Source: DASVEE01 sp036380735
GTDB taxonomy: Bacteria > Acidobacteriota > Thermoanaerobaculia > Gp7-AA8
Length of the DNA stretch: 64,000 nt
Assembly: GCA_036380735.1 (NCBI GenBank)
Contig: DASVEE010000035.1
Coordinates: 136,456 to 200,455, forward strand
Direction: 5' to 3'
In this document: positions 18,062 through 28,900 of the stretch, piece by piece
Numbering within the stretch: position 1 is the stretch's first letter
Layout of the letters: the number at the start of each line of letters is the position of its first letter
Program-made: the position numbers and the translations under genes
The notes under the pieces: model-generated
The model's input: only the letters and a program-made list of their open reading frames with translations
What the model was told of the DNA's origin: nothing
The model's database searches: none

Positions 18062-18065
18062 GGAG

Positions 18066-18187
18066 TGGGGAACGATAGGACGAATAGGACCTATAGGACT
18101 AATAGGACGAATAGGTAGGCCCCCGACCGACCACGAGGTGGCAGGCTCCGCAGGCCTATTGGTCCTATCAGTCCTATTCGTCCTATC
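18066..18187. repeat. Nonamer element, two inverted arms
   Basis: The left arm 18067-18115 starts GGGGAACGATAGGAC and carries GAATAGGAC, CTATAGGAC and TAATAGGAC-type units. The right arm 18154-18187 is its inverted counterpart and runs directly into the TonB receptor stop codon. It fills the convergent gap. Confidence 0.9.
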
Positions 18188-20253
18188 TACCGGTTGATCC
18201 CCACGACGAAACTCCGCCCCGGCGCAAACGCGGCCGCGGCATCGGCGGATCCAAAGTGCTGCTGATTGGTGGCGTTGCGTACCACGACGCGCACTTCGAA
18301 GAGCGGCGTGATGCGCCAGCCGGCGCCGAGATCCAGCTCGGTGTAGCCGGGCCGCGCCACTTCGACCGGACCGGGACGATCGTCGTTGCCGTAGTGCGAA
18401 GCCATCACGAACGCGGACGCGGCGCGTGACGCCCAGCGCAGCGACGCGTGCAGCGTCGGCGGCGCGATGTCGTCGAGCGCATCGCTGCTGCCGGCGACGT
18501 CGCCGCGTGAGGTCGAAGCGCCGAGCTGCACTTCGAACGCGTTGGTCACGCGTGCCGACGTCTCCAGCTCGAGGCCGCGCACGTGCGCTTCGCCGCGGTT
18601 GCGGAACTGGAAGTCGGCGCCGCTGCGGTAACGCTCGACGAGGTTGCGGATGCGGTAGTCGTAGGCGAAGAGCGCGACGCGGGTGCGCGCGCCGCTCCAG
18701 CGCAGGCCGCCGTCGAGCTGCACGCTGCGCTCCGGCTCGAGGTCGGGATTGCCGGTCACGAAGCCGCGGCCGCTGATGCCGCGGAAGTAGCGGTCGGAGA
18801 GCGTCGGCTCGCGGTAGCCGCTCGCGAGCTGCAGCGTCGCGGTGACGCCGTGGAACGGACCGGCCGTGGCCGCGCCGAAGCCGGAGAGCGCGAAGTCGCT
18901 GCGCGAGCGCTCACCGAAGTAGCTGCCGCGCGTGCGCGAGGAGATGGCGTCGCCGCGGCCGCCGGCCGCGAGCTGCAGGTACGGCGTGATGTCGCCGGTC
19001 CAGTTGGCGTACAGACCGGCGTCGTAACGGTCGGCGTCGTCGACGGAGGGGGAGGCGCGGAGGTCGAAGCGGCTGACGAAGTCGACGCCGGCGACGAGGC
19101 GGTTTCGTGCGCCGGCGTGATCGCCGGAGAGGCGGAACGATGCGTCGCGCGCCTTCACGGCCGCGCTCTCGATGCCCGTCGCGCGGATGCGGTTGGTGGT
19201 GATGGCGTAGGAGCCCAGCGACGCGCGTAGCGCCGCCGCATTCCAGAAGCCGTCTTCCTGCAGATCGACGGCGAATGTCAGCAGCGACGCGCGCTCGTCG
19301 GGGTAGATCGTCTGCACCGGATCGCTCGACGGCGCGCCGGTGTCGCGTGCGTGGCTGGTCATCAGCCCCGCGCGGACGCGGCCCCATTCGGTGTCGCGCA
19401 CGAAGCGGAGCAGCGCACCGCGGTCGCGGAACTGGGAGTTCGCGATCAAATTGCCGTTCGCATCGTTCCCATCGCCGCCGGAGCGGCCATGCACGGACGC
19501 GAGCAGGGAGCCGCCGAGGACGTCGAGAGAGAAGTCGGTGGTGACGGAGCAGCCGTCGAGCGCGCCGAACGCGCACGAGGCGCTGTAACGCAGCTCGCGC
19601 GTGCCCGGAACGGGATCGCGCGGCCGCAGATGCACGACGCCGCCCAACGCGTCGGAGCCGTAGGCAACGGAGCCGGGACCGCGTGCGATCTCGATGGAGC
19701 CGAGCGTCATCGGATCGATGAACGTCGCGGAGGGCCCGGCGCGCCGCTCCGCGGTGATGCGCGCGTCGTCGATCATCAGCAGCGTGCGGCCGCCGGCGAG
19801 ACCGCGCACGACCGGGACGGCGGACGAGCCTTCACCGCGCAGCGAGACGCCCGCCGTCGCGGCGATCGCCTCCGCCACCCGTTGCGGCCGCCGCTGCTCC
19901 AGCTCCTCGGCACCCACGATCACCGGCGCCGACGCAGGCGTGCGCTCGATGTTCGGCGTCGCTCCCATCGTGACGGTGACGCTCTCGCGAAAGACCTCCT
20001 CGAGCCGCAGCTCCGCGGTACGGCTGGTGAGCTGCACCGGCGGATACAGCTCGCCGCGGCTCCCCACGATGATCAACACGGCCGGATAGCGCGGCTCCGG
20101 TACGAGCGCAAAGTTCCCCGCGCCATCGGTACGCGCGGTGATGCTCTGATCGACGACCGAGATCTGTGCTCCGGCGACCGGTCGCCCGGTCGCATCGACC
20201 ACACGGAACGTGGGGAGGATTGCGGCCAACAGCAGCAGCAGGACGTGCATCAT
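18187..20253 (-). CDS. TonB-dependent outer membrane receptor
   Basis: The ~688-residue protein has a signal peptide (HVLLLLLAAILP), a carboxypeptidase-regulatory-like domain (about 15-90), a plug domain with conserved PVVRGLAGGRTLLMIDDARI and IEIARGPGSVAYGSDALGG, and a C-terminal beta-barrel ending FVVGINR. It imports an unknown ligand across the outer membrane with TonB energy. The frame is open to 20313, but the paired ATGs at 20253/20250 directly precede the signal peptide, with AAGGAA just upstream. It lies downstream of the secreted-protein operon on the same strand, separated by a hairpin, so it may have its own promoter. Confidence 0.92.
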   Translation of the reverse strand: MMHVLLLLLAAILPTFRVVDATGRPVAGAQISVVDQSITARTDGAGNFALVPEPRYPAVLIIVGSRGELYPPVQLTSRTAELRLEEVFRESVTVTMGATPNIERTPASAPVIVGAEELEQRRPQRVAEAIAATAGVSLRGEGSSAVPVVRGLAGGRTLLMIDDARITAERRAGPSATFIDPMTLGSIEIARGPGSVAYGSDALGGVVHLRPRDPVPGTRELRYSASCAFGALDGCSVTTDFSLDVLGGSLLASVHGRSGGDGNDANGNLIANSQFRDRGALLRFVRDTEWGRVRAGLMTSHARDTGAPSSDPVQTIYPDERASLLTFAVDLQEDGFWNAAALRASLGSYAITTNRIRATGIESAAVKARDASFRLSGDHAGARNRLVAGVDFVSRFDLRASPSVDDADRYDAGLYANWTGDITPYLQLAAGGRGDAISSRTRGSYFGERSRSDFALSGFGAATAGPFHGVTATLQLASGYREPTLSDRYFRGISGRGFVTGNPDLEPERSVQLDGGLRWSGARTRVALFAYDYRIRNLVERYRSGADFQFRNRGEAHVRGLELETSARVTNAFEVQLGASTSRGDVAGSSDALDDIAPPTLHASLRWASRAASAFVMASHYGNDDRPGPVEVARPGYTELDLGAGWRITPLFEVRVVVRNATNQQHFGSADAAAAFAPGRSFVVGINR

Positions 20254-20308
20254 TTCCTTGAGAGGTTCAACGGTCTTCCAACTGAGACGTTGAACGAATG
20301 TGAAACAT

Positions 20309-20339
20309 GGCACCTATGGGACTGTGTCCCACAGGTGCC
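20309..20339 (-). terminator. 14-nt-arm hairpin after the cohesin-like operon
   Basis: GGCACCTATGGGAC (20309-20322) pairs with GTCCCACAGGTGCC (20326-20339) with one mismatch and a 3-nt loop, just past the stop at 20346. There is no strong T-tract, so terminator activity is inferred from position. Confidence 0.5.
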
Positions 20340-20345
20340 GGGTTC

Positions 20346-22208
20346 CTAGTCGATGGCGCGTGCGAACTGCACGCTGGGATCGTTCGAGATGTTGTCGGTG
20401 GTGGCGCCGTAGACGAAGGCGCTGCCGCTCGTCACGGCGAAGGTGATCGTTTCGCCGCCGGCGAGCACGTAGCCGTCCAGCATGGCGGCGGAGCCGATCT
20501 GCGTGAAGAACGTCGGGCCGAATGCTTTCGACGCGGTCTTCACGACCGCACCCTCTTTGTCGCGCACCGTGATCGTCACGGCGGCTCCTTCGGCGAGCGT
20601 GCGCACGCCGATGTTGAGGCGGTAGCGCGCGATGTCGGCGGGCGCGAGCAACACGCCAACGTTGCCGCTGCTCAGCGCCTCATCCGCCGCCAGCGCATCC
20701 TCGGCGAAGCCGCTCGTGCCGGACGCTCCCGCGTCGTTGTACACGCGCGCGAGGACTACCGGCACCGCGGAGGTGCCGTCGGCGATCAGGTCGGCGCTGC
20801 CAAGGCCGCTCGGAAGCGACATCGCCGGCAGCAGGTCGTCGAACGCGAGCGTCTTGCGCGGCGCGATGGTGTAGGGGAGCGACGGATCGGCCGCAGAGCC
20901 CGAGACGCCCGCCGCGTGGAAGACGATGCGGCCGGAGATCGCGCTGTCGCTCGCGTTGTAGAGCTGGACCGACGTGCGGAAGAAGGAGCCGAAGCTGCCG
21001 GGCAGCGAGCCGACGACCGGGAGCACGCGGCTCTTCGGAACCGGCGCCGGATCGACGAGCACGGAGATCACGGGCGAGTAGCTCGACAGCACGTCGCACG
21101 ACCCTTCGGCGATGCGGGCGCGGACGCGGTAGTAGTAGCGGACATTGCCGGTGTCGTGCGTGAAGGAGGCGCTCGTGCCGGTCAGCGGCTGCGTCGTCGG
21201 CGCGGTGAACGCCGGTGACGTGGCTTCCTCGAGCACGTAGCCCGTGGCGCCGGTCACCGCGTTCCAAGTGACGTTGTACGCCTGTCCGATACCCACGCTG
21301 GCGGGTGCGGAGAGCTGCGGCGCGGCGGGGACGGTGCACGGCTCCGGCAGCGGATCGACGACCGCCACGCTGGTCTGATCGGTTGAGCTGCCGAGCGTCG
21401 CTGTGATCTGCGCGTTGCCGCGGGTGACGCCGGTGACGTCGAACGTGGCGAAGAAGGCGTTCGCCGGGATGATGACGGAGGTGGGGACGGTGGCGACGGC
21501 GGTGTTCGAGGAGGAGAGCTCGACGAGCGTGTCCGACGCCGCCGCCCGGCTGAGCGAGAGGGTGAGCGTGGCGTTTCCGCCGAGCGGCACGTCGGCGGCT
21601 TCGGGGAAGAGCGAGATGGAAAGCGCGGGGATGTCGATGCGGCCGTCGACGAGTCCGAGCGTGCCGTTGGCGACCGTCTCTTTCGTCGCTGCCGTGCCGC
21701 CGGAGTCGGTGAGCTGGGTCAGCCCCGGATCGAGCGTGAGGTTGATCGACGTGCCGGGCGCTGCGGAAGGCGACAGGGTGAAGACGAGGTGCGCGACGAG
21801 GTCACCCGGCGCGGCAGCATCGAGTCCGAACGGGATGAGGTTCGTCGACTCCGGGAACGTGACGAGGAGCGACGTGGAGCCGTTGGTGGCCGGCTTGAAC
21901 TCGGATGTCGGATCGAGGTTCTGCGTGATGCCGGCGCGGCTGAACGACACCGACTGGACGGCAGAGGCGGGGGAGTAGTCGACCTTGATGCTGAACGACT
22001 GGATGCGGGAGCCGGCCGGGCGGTCCATGCCGAGGGGCGTGCCGGAGGCGTCGCGGATGTAGACCGGGACGTCCACGGTGTTGCCGGACGCCGTCACCGT
22101 TCCGACGGTGACGGTGTCCGCTGAGGCAGGACCGGCGACGAAGAAGATTGCGAGGACTGCAACAACCACGGCTGCGAGCGAGCTCGCAACGTTTCGCCTG
22201 GGGATCAT
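20346..22208 (-). CDS. Secreted cohesin-like/Ig/FN3 protein
   Basis: The 620-residue protein has a signal peptide (1-30). Residues 33-195 form a cohesin-like beta domain paralogous to the upstream gene product: VPVYIRD, SRIQSFSI, LTLDPGLTQLTD and TVANGTLGLVDG all recur. A Big_2-like module follows (about 198-285), an FN3 module (about 290-385) and a ~230-residue C-terminal beta domain. AAGGAAA lies about 6 nt before the ATG, which is 9 nt after the preceding stop. It is the last gene of the three-gene operon. A surface or extracellular adhesive role is inferred. Confidence 0.75.
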   Translation of the reverse strand: MIPRRNVASSLAAVVVAVLAIFFVAGPASADTVTVGTVTASGNTVDVPVYIRDASGTPLGMDRPAGSRIQSFSIKVDYSPASAVQSVSFSRAGITQNLDPTSEFKPATNGSTSLLVTFPESTNLIPFGLDAAAPGDLVAHLVFTLSPSAAPGTSINLTLDPGLTQLTDSGGTAATKETVANGTLGLVDGRIDIPALSISLFPEAADVPLGGNATLTLSLSRAAASDTLVELSSSNTAVATVPTSVIIPANAFFATFDVTGVTRGNAQITATLGSSTDQTSVAVVDPLPEPCTVPAAPQLSAPASVGIGQAYNVTWNAVTGATGYVLEEATSPAFTAPTTQPLTGTSASFTHDTGNVRYYYRVRARIAEGSCDVLSSYSPVISVLVDPAPVPKSRVLPVVGSLPGSFGSFFRTSVQLYNASDSAISGRIVFHAAGVSGSAADPSLPYTIAPRKTLAFDDLLPAMSLPSGLGSADLIADGTSAVPVVLARVYNDAGASGTSGFAEDALAADEALSSGNVGVLLAPADIARYRLNIGVRTLAEGAAVTITVRDKEGAVVKTASKAFGPTFFTQIGSAAMLDGYVLAGGETITFAVTSGSAFVYGATTDNISNDPSVQFARAID

Positions 22209-22217
22209 GGGGTTTCC

Positions 22218-22904
22218 TTAGGAAAGACGGGTCTTGAGTGCAACGAACGCGAGGGAGATGGCCAGGAGGATGAGCGCCCACGTGGACAGCGAAGGAACAT
22301 CACTGGCCGCCGCGGCGGCGACGGTGACGGAGCCGCTGACGAGCGTGAGCCGGCCGTTGGCCACGGTCTCGATCGTTCCCGGCGTCCCGCCTTCATCGGT
22401 GAGCTGCGTGAGCACCGGGTCGATCGTCAGCGCGATGACGGTGCCGGCCGGTGTGCCCGGCGCGATGTTCACCGTCAACTGCCCGATCTGGTTGCCCGGA
22501 AGCGCGGAGTTGGAGGTGAACGGGATGAGGTTCGTGGTCTCGTCGAACGTGGCGAGCAGGGAGATGGCACCCGGGCTGGCCGGGCTGTTCTCGAACGTGG
22601 GTGTCAGCGGCGCGGTGATGCCGGCGCGCGTGAACGAGATCGACTGCACGGCGGTGGTGGGAGCGTAGGTGACGCGGATGCTGAACGACTGGATGCGCGA
22701 GCCGGGCGGCTGGTCGATGCCGAGCGGCGTCAGCGCGGTGTCGCGGATGTAGACCGGCACGACGACGGCGCCCGCGCCGCTCACCGTACCGACGGTGATG
22801 ACATCGCTGGGGAGAGGCTGGGCTGCCGCCGGGGTGGCGATGAACGCCACCCCGACGACGACCGCGAGCAGAAGATTGCGAGTTGCTGCGCTGATTCGAT
22901 TCAT
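22218..22904 (-). CDS. Cohesin-like protein with IPTL-CTERM-type sorting tail
   Basis: The 228-residue protein has a signal peptide (to AAAQ), then a single cohesin-like domain (35-200) closely related to that of the downstream gene. It ends in VPSLSTWALILLAISLAFV followed by a basic KTRLS tail. This tripartite ending (P-S-L-S-W, hydrophobic helix, basic end) matches the IPTL-CTERM class of exosortase-type sorting signals, so the protein is predicted to be processed and anchored at the cell surface. No exosortase gene lies in the window. It sits 27 nt after the dockerin gene and 9 nt before the next. Confidence 0.78.
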   Translation of the reverse strand: MNRISAATRNLLLAVVVGVAFIATPAAAQPLPSDVITVGTVSGAGAVVVPVYIRDTALTPLGIDQPPGSRIQSFSIRVTYAPTTAVQSISFTRAGITAPLTPTFENSPASPGAISLLATFDETTNLIPFTSNSALPGNQIGQLTVNIAPGTPAGTVIALTIDPVLTQLTDEGGTPGTIETVANGRLTLVSGSVTVAAAAASDVPSLSTWALILLAISLAFVALKTRLS

Positions 22905-22931
22905 GCTCTATCCAACTTTCACTGCGTTCTA

Positions 22932-25900
22932 CTACTGGTTGTTGCGGACGCCGTCGCGCGGTGCGGCATCGGGCTGGCCGATGGCCGTGCCGTTGACGCG
23001 CAGCGTGCGATTGGCGACCGTCGCCTTCTGCGCGCCGTTGCTGCCGACGAGCATGGTGAGCGACGGATCGAGCGTGAGACCGACGGCGCCCGGCGCGGCG
23101 ACTTCGAGCTCGGCGACGACCGCGGAGCGCGAGCTGCCGAGGACGAGCGGTGCCTGCTCGCTGAAGGCGACGAGGTACGACACGGTGTTGCCGGTCTGGC
23201 GGCTGATCTCGAACACGGGCTGAGCGGCCGTGGTGCGGCGAACGGCCGCATCGGTCGTCGCGCCGTTGAAGCGGACGTGGAGCGAGAGAGCCTGCGGCGT
23301 CGCCGAGCCGGCGTTCATCGTGACGATCACCGGCACGAACCAGCGGCCGTCGCGGCGAACCGCGTTGCCGAGGGTGAGGGCGCCGTTGAGCGGCTGAACG
23401 TTGGCTTCGGTCGCGACGCGGCCACCGCGCAGATGCGGAGCCGGTCCGCCGCCGAAGAGGTAGTTGACCGCGTAGAAGATGTCGGCCGGATCGACCACAC
23501 CGTCGCCGTTCGCGTCACCGGAGGGCATGCCTGCCGCGCCGGCCGGAGCCGGACCGCCGGTGAAGAGGTACGCGACGAGGTAGAAGATGTCCGACGGATC
23601 GATCATCGAATCGCCGTTCGGGTCGAAGTTCTGCTGGAAGTAGGTGAAGCCGTTGGTGAGGGTGCCGGTGGTGGTGTTGGTGTTCGTCACGACGACGTTC
23701 ACCGCGCCGGCCGCGTGAGCCGGCGTCCGGGCGGTGATCTGCGTGGCGTTGACGACGACGACGTTCGTCGCGGCCGTGCCGCCGAACGTCACGGTGGCGC
23801 CGGCGTTGAAGCCCGAGCCGGCGATCGTGACGTTCGTGCCGCCGAGCGAGGAACCGGTGTTCGGCGTGACGCTGGAGACGGTGACGGGCGCGTTCCCGAC
23901 CGTGACGCTCTCGGAATCGGACGCCGAGCAGCCGGCCAGCGTCGTCACGGTGACGTCGAGCGTCAGCGTGCCGGCAGCGCCGGCGGTGAAGGTGATGTTG
24001 GCCGTGCCGGTGCCCGCGGTGATCGAGCCGTTGCCGATGGTCCATTCGTACGTCGCGCCGGCGCCTGCATCAGGCACCGAGGCGAGGTTACCGGTGGACG
24101 CGGCGACGACGCTGCCGGGGGCGGTGATGGTGGCGCTGGGGTTCGGGTTGACCGTGACGGTGGTGGTGGCGGACGGCGCGCTCGGGCAGCCGCTCGCGGT
24201 GACGACGACGGTGTAGTCACCGGCGACGGTCGCGGTGTGCGTCTGGTTCGTGGCGCCGCCGATGGGGTTGCCGTTGAGGCGCCACTGGTTGCCCGTGGCG
24301 CTGCTCGACGTCAGCAGAACGCTGCCGCCGGCGCAGAAGGTCGTCGGACCGCCGGGGGTGATGGTCGGCGTGGCCGGCGTCGGGTTGACCGTGACGCTCG
24401 TGGCGCTCGACGGAGCGCTGGTGCAGCCGCTCGCCGTGACCGCGACGGTGTAGTTGCCCGTGGCGGTGGCGCTGTACGTCTGGTTGGTCGCTCCGCCGAT
24501 CGGGTTACCGTTGAGGAACCACTGGTTGCCCGTGGCGCTGCTCGACGTCAGCAGGACGCTGCCGCCGGTGCAGAACGTGGTCGGACCGCCAGGCGTGATG
24601 GTCGGCGTGGCCGGGATCGGATTGACCGTGACGCTCGTGGCGGCCGACGGTGCGCTGGCGCAGCCGGAGGCGGTCACGACGACGGTGTAGTTACCGGTCG
24701 CGGTGGCGCTGTACGTCGCGTTGGTGGCGCCGCCGATGGGGTTGCCGTCGAGGAACCACTGGTTGCCGGACGCGCTGCTCGACGTCAGCAGGACGCTGCC
24801 GCCGGCGCAGAAGGTGGTCGGACCTCCCGGGGTGATGGTCGGCGTGGCCGGGATCGGGTTCACCGTGACGCTCGTGGCGGCCGACGGTGCGCTGGCGCAG
24901 CCGGAGGCGGTCACGACGACGGTGTAGTTGCCGGTCGCGGTGGCGCTGTACGTCTGGTTGGTCTCGCCGCCGATGGGGTTGCCGTTGAGGAACCACTGGT
25001 TGCCCGTGGCGCTGCTGGAGGTCAGCAGGACGCTGCCGCCGGTGCAGAACGTGGTCGGGCCGCCGGGGGTGATGGTCGGCGTGGCCGGAGCGGGGTTGAC
25101 CGTGACGGACGTGGCGGAGGATGGCGCGCTGGCGCAGCCGCTCGTCGTCACGACGACGGTGTAGGCACCGGAGGCGGTGGCGCTGTAGGTCTGGTTGGTC
25201 TCGCCGCCGATGGGGTTGCCGTCGAGGTACCACTGGTTGCCCGTGGCGCTGCTCGACGTCAGCAGGACGCTGCCGCCGGCGCAGAAGGTCGTCGGACCTC
25301 CCGGGGTGATCGTCGGCGTGGCCGGGATCGGGTTGACCGTGACGTTGGTCGCGGCGGACGGTGCGCTGGCGCAGCCCGACGTCGTGACGACGACGGTATA
25401 GGCGCCGGCGGCGGTGGCGCTGTACGTCTGGTTGGTCTCGCCGCCGATGGGGTTGCCGTCGAGGTACCACTGGTTGCCCGTGGCGCTGCTCGAGGTCAGC
25501 AGGACGCTGCCGCCGGTACAGAACGTCGTCGGGCCGCCGGGGGTGATCGTCGGCGTGGCCGGCGTCGGATTGACCGTGACGTTCGTGGCCGTGGACTGCG
25601 CGCTTTCGCAGCCGTTCTCGGAGAACGTCACCGTGTAGGCGCCGGCAGCGGTGGCGCTGTAGGTCTGGTTGGTCTCGCCGCCGATGGGGTTGCCGTCGAG
25701 GTACCACTGGTTACCGGTGGCGCTGCTCGAGGTCAGCAGGACGCTGCCGCCGGCGCAGAAAGTCGTCGGACCGCCCGGCGTGATCGTCGGAGTCGTGGGG
25801 AGGGAGATCGGGACATTGACGCTGCCCGACACCTGGCAGAAGTTGGCCGCCGTCATGTCGAGCGTCAGCTGCACGTTACCGGCGGCGCCGGCGGTGTAGG

Positions 25901-28900
25901 AGACGCTCTGGGACGTCGTGCTGCCCTGGATGCTGCCGTTGGTGATGGACCAGGAGTACGCAGTCGCGCCGGCCGGGCCGCTGGCGGTGTTGCCCACCGA
26001 GTTGGGGCAGACGTACGCGGTGCCCGGCGTGATCGTCGCGGTCGTGGTGCTGCAGTCGGACGCCTCGTAGCAGATCGTCACGTCGTGCAGGGCTGGCGTG
26101 ACCAGGCCGTCGGTGGTCGTGAGATACGCTTTGTACTGCAGGTAGCGGAAGCCGTAGAACTGCGACAGCGAGGCGCCGGACGTCGTGAAGAACGTCCCCG
26201 CGGTGCCGTCGGGGCCGACGAAGTCGAACGGACCTTCGATGGAGTTGCTGCCGGCCGCCTGGAATCGGATCGCCGTGTTCGAAGGCGTCGTGGCGGTCCA
26301 CGACAGCGTCGTCCAGATCGGCGTCAGGCCGGTGGCGGGGTTGATGTCCTTGATGCCGGAGACCAGATTGCCGGCGGCGGCGTAGCCGAGATCGATGTAG
26401 GTGATGAAGCCGTGATCGTTGTTGGCGTTACCGGACGCACCGGCCCAGGTGACGCCGGCATTGGACGAAGAGGTGCGGCGTCCGCCCGCATACGGGTTCT
26501 GCTGCGCAACCGGGAAGCTCACTCCTCCGACGCTGACGGTGCCGAAGTATCCCGGCGCCGGAGCACCGGCCGGGACTGGCGATGCCGGACGCCAGACCAC
26601 GGCGTACTGCGTGCCGGCGGTGAGGGTCATCGGGGTGGCGAAGTTCGCGGTGAACCAGCCGCCGGCGCCGTCGCAGAAGCCGGGGATCGTGGCCACGGCG
26701 AGATCAGGTCCGGTCGGCAGGTTGCCGGCAGCGGCTCGGATCGAGACGGTGAGATCCGGCATCGTCACCGCGCCGCAGTTGAGGCTGAAGAGGTTCAGGT
26801 CGACGCGCACGAGCGGACCTGTGATGGCGGCGGTGAACGTCTGGCCCAGCCACGTGGTGGTGTTGTTTGCGCCCTGTGAGCCGAGGGTCTGGTTTTGCTG
26901 GTCGACGATCAGCGGGTGCGCCAGCAGGACGTCGCCCGGCGTGGTGGTCAGGTCGGCATTCGTCGTCACGCCGGCCTGGAAATCGGTCTGCGTCGTATCG
27001 ACGAGGCAGGCGCTGGTCGCCATCGCGTCGAGCGCAAAGTCCTGCGTCGTGGTGCCGCCGTCGGTGACGATGATGCTCGTCGCCGACTCGCTGATGTAGC
27101 CCGGCGCAGAGACCGAGATCTCCGGGTAGGTGCCGGCGGGGAGGCTGGAGAAGGTGTAGACGCCGGAGGCGTTCGTGGTCGCGGTGCGCGAGCCGAGGCT
27201 CACCGTGGCACCGGCGATCGGAGTGCCGCCAGCCGTGGCCGTGACGGTGCCCTGGAGCGTACCGCCCGCACCGACCGGGGTGCAGCCCGGGAACGGTCCG
27301 AACGAGCCGACGCGCGTCTGCCAGTCATGGCCGTCGACGGCGTAATACTGGGAGGTGAACCAGAACGTACAGCCGTCGGGATCGAGCGACATCGCCGCGT
27401 AGTCACCCCAGCGGCCGGTGCCGATCTGTGCGCCGGTGCCCTGCAACATCATCTGTTCCGTCTGGCTCATGGTGTTGACGGGGTCGGTGGCCAGACGGCC
27501 GGCGTACTGGATGGCCGGCTTCGTCGTGGCGTTCGAGGTGCTGTAGCCGAGGGCCATGTTGCCGGCGCGATCGACGGCGAGGCTGGGCACGAAGCGGTGC
27601 ATGACGTTCGCACCATCCGGATCCCACGTCGCTGCTTGCGGGATCGCCGGATTCACCGTGCCTCCGGTGACGTCCACCTGATACCAGCGCGGCGCGGCGA
27701 AGCCGGTCGTGTTCTGGCGTCGGACGGTGTGGGTGTTCCACAGCGACTCGGCGCCGCCGATGTTCGTGTACTGGTTCTGCATCATCGCCCGGATCTGTAC
27801 GGCGTCGAGCGTGTTGCCGCTACCGAGCTGCGGGACTCCGGCCACCGCGGCGTTGGGCCAGCTCGTGGTGGCGAGGGGCACATCCGGTCCGGTGAAGGTC
27901 GAGAGGGAGATGCGCTCCCAGTCGACGTGAAACTTATAGACGCTGAGGGCGTTGAGGAAGCTGGAGGTGGAAACGAAGTAGTTCGGCGTGCCGGCTGGCG
28001 GGGTGCCGGTCTGCAGGCGCGCGTTAGCCGGAAGAATGGTGGCGTCGCCGGACGTCACACTGAAGGTGACGACCTGTGCATTGGGGTGGCCGGCGTACAT
28101 CTGGTGCTTGTTGAAGGCGAAGACGCGCGCCTCCTGGAACGGCGCACCAAAGGGGTAGCCGAACATGTTGACGGACATGTAGATGCCGTCCGGCCACACG
28201 CCGAGCTTCGGGTAATCGCCCAGGCCACCCGTCGTGTTGAGCGAATAGAAGTGCCAGCCGCCATTGACCGGGTCGCCGGTCATCGACACTGCGGTGCACT
28301 GGAAGTTGCCCGGAGGATTGATGACGTTCCCGCCCCCGTCGAGCTGGAAGGCGAAGTCAGAGATGACCCAGCGGTCCTCGAACGTGTCATAGAGGATGAC
28401 CGGGTCACCGAAGTTGTCGGTGTCGCAGAGGTTGCCGAAGTTCCCCTGGCTCATGAAGTCGTTCAGGGTGAACGCGGCGAGTTGGTTGCCGTCCTTCTGG
28501 TAGATGGCGACGGCGGAGTTGACCGACTGGATGTAGTGGTTGGGGCCGACGTCACCCACGGTGTCGGGGGGATGGCCGCTGCCCCAGGTGTTCCAGTCGA
28601 GGCCGATGAAGTTGGCGAGCGGCGCAGGCGCGGGTGCGTTGCGGGTCGGGACGGAGGGACGGAGGATGTCAGGGGTGGTGCTGCGCTCCCCGACCGTGGC
28701 CGGATCGAACTCCAGCTCGCGCTCGATGCGCTCGCGCCGCTTCACCGGGGTGCGGCGCATCTTGCGAACGTCGAACCTGCGGCTCGACGCGTGGGTCATC
28801 TGCAACTCGAGGGGCTTGCCGAACGGAATCGGCTTCGGCTTGTCGACGACTCTGTCGTTGTTGCCGAACTCGTCGTCCTTGTCGCGGTCCGAGTCCTTGC

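Noticed and set aside
24145..25800. CRISPR array
   Set aside because: Units are 237 bp, contiguous and coding, with no short repeat/unique spacer structure.
23277..26879. 1200-codon open frame antisense to the dockerin gene
   Set aside because: It is an artefact of GC bias and of the repeated 237-bp units. The product has no domain or signal, while the sense protein is well supported.
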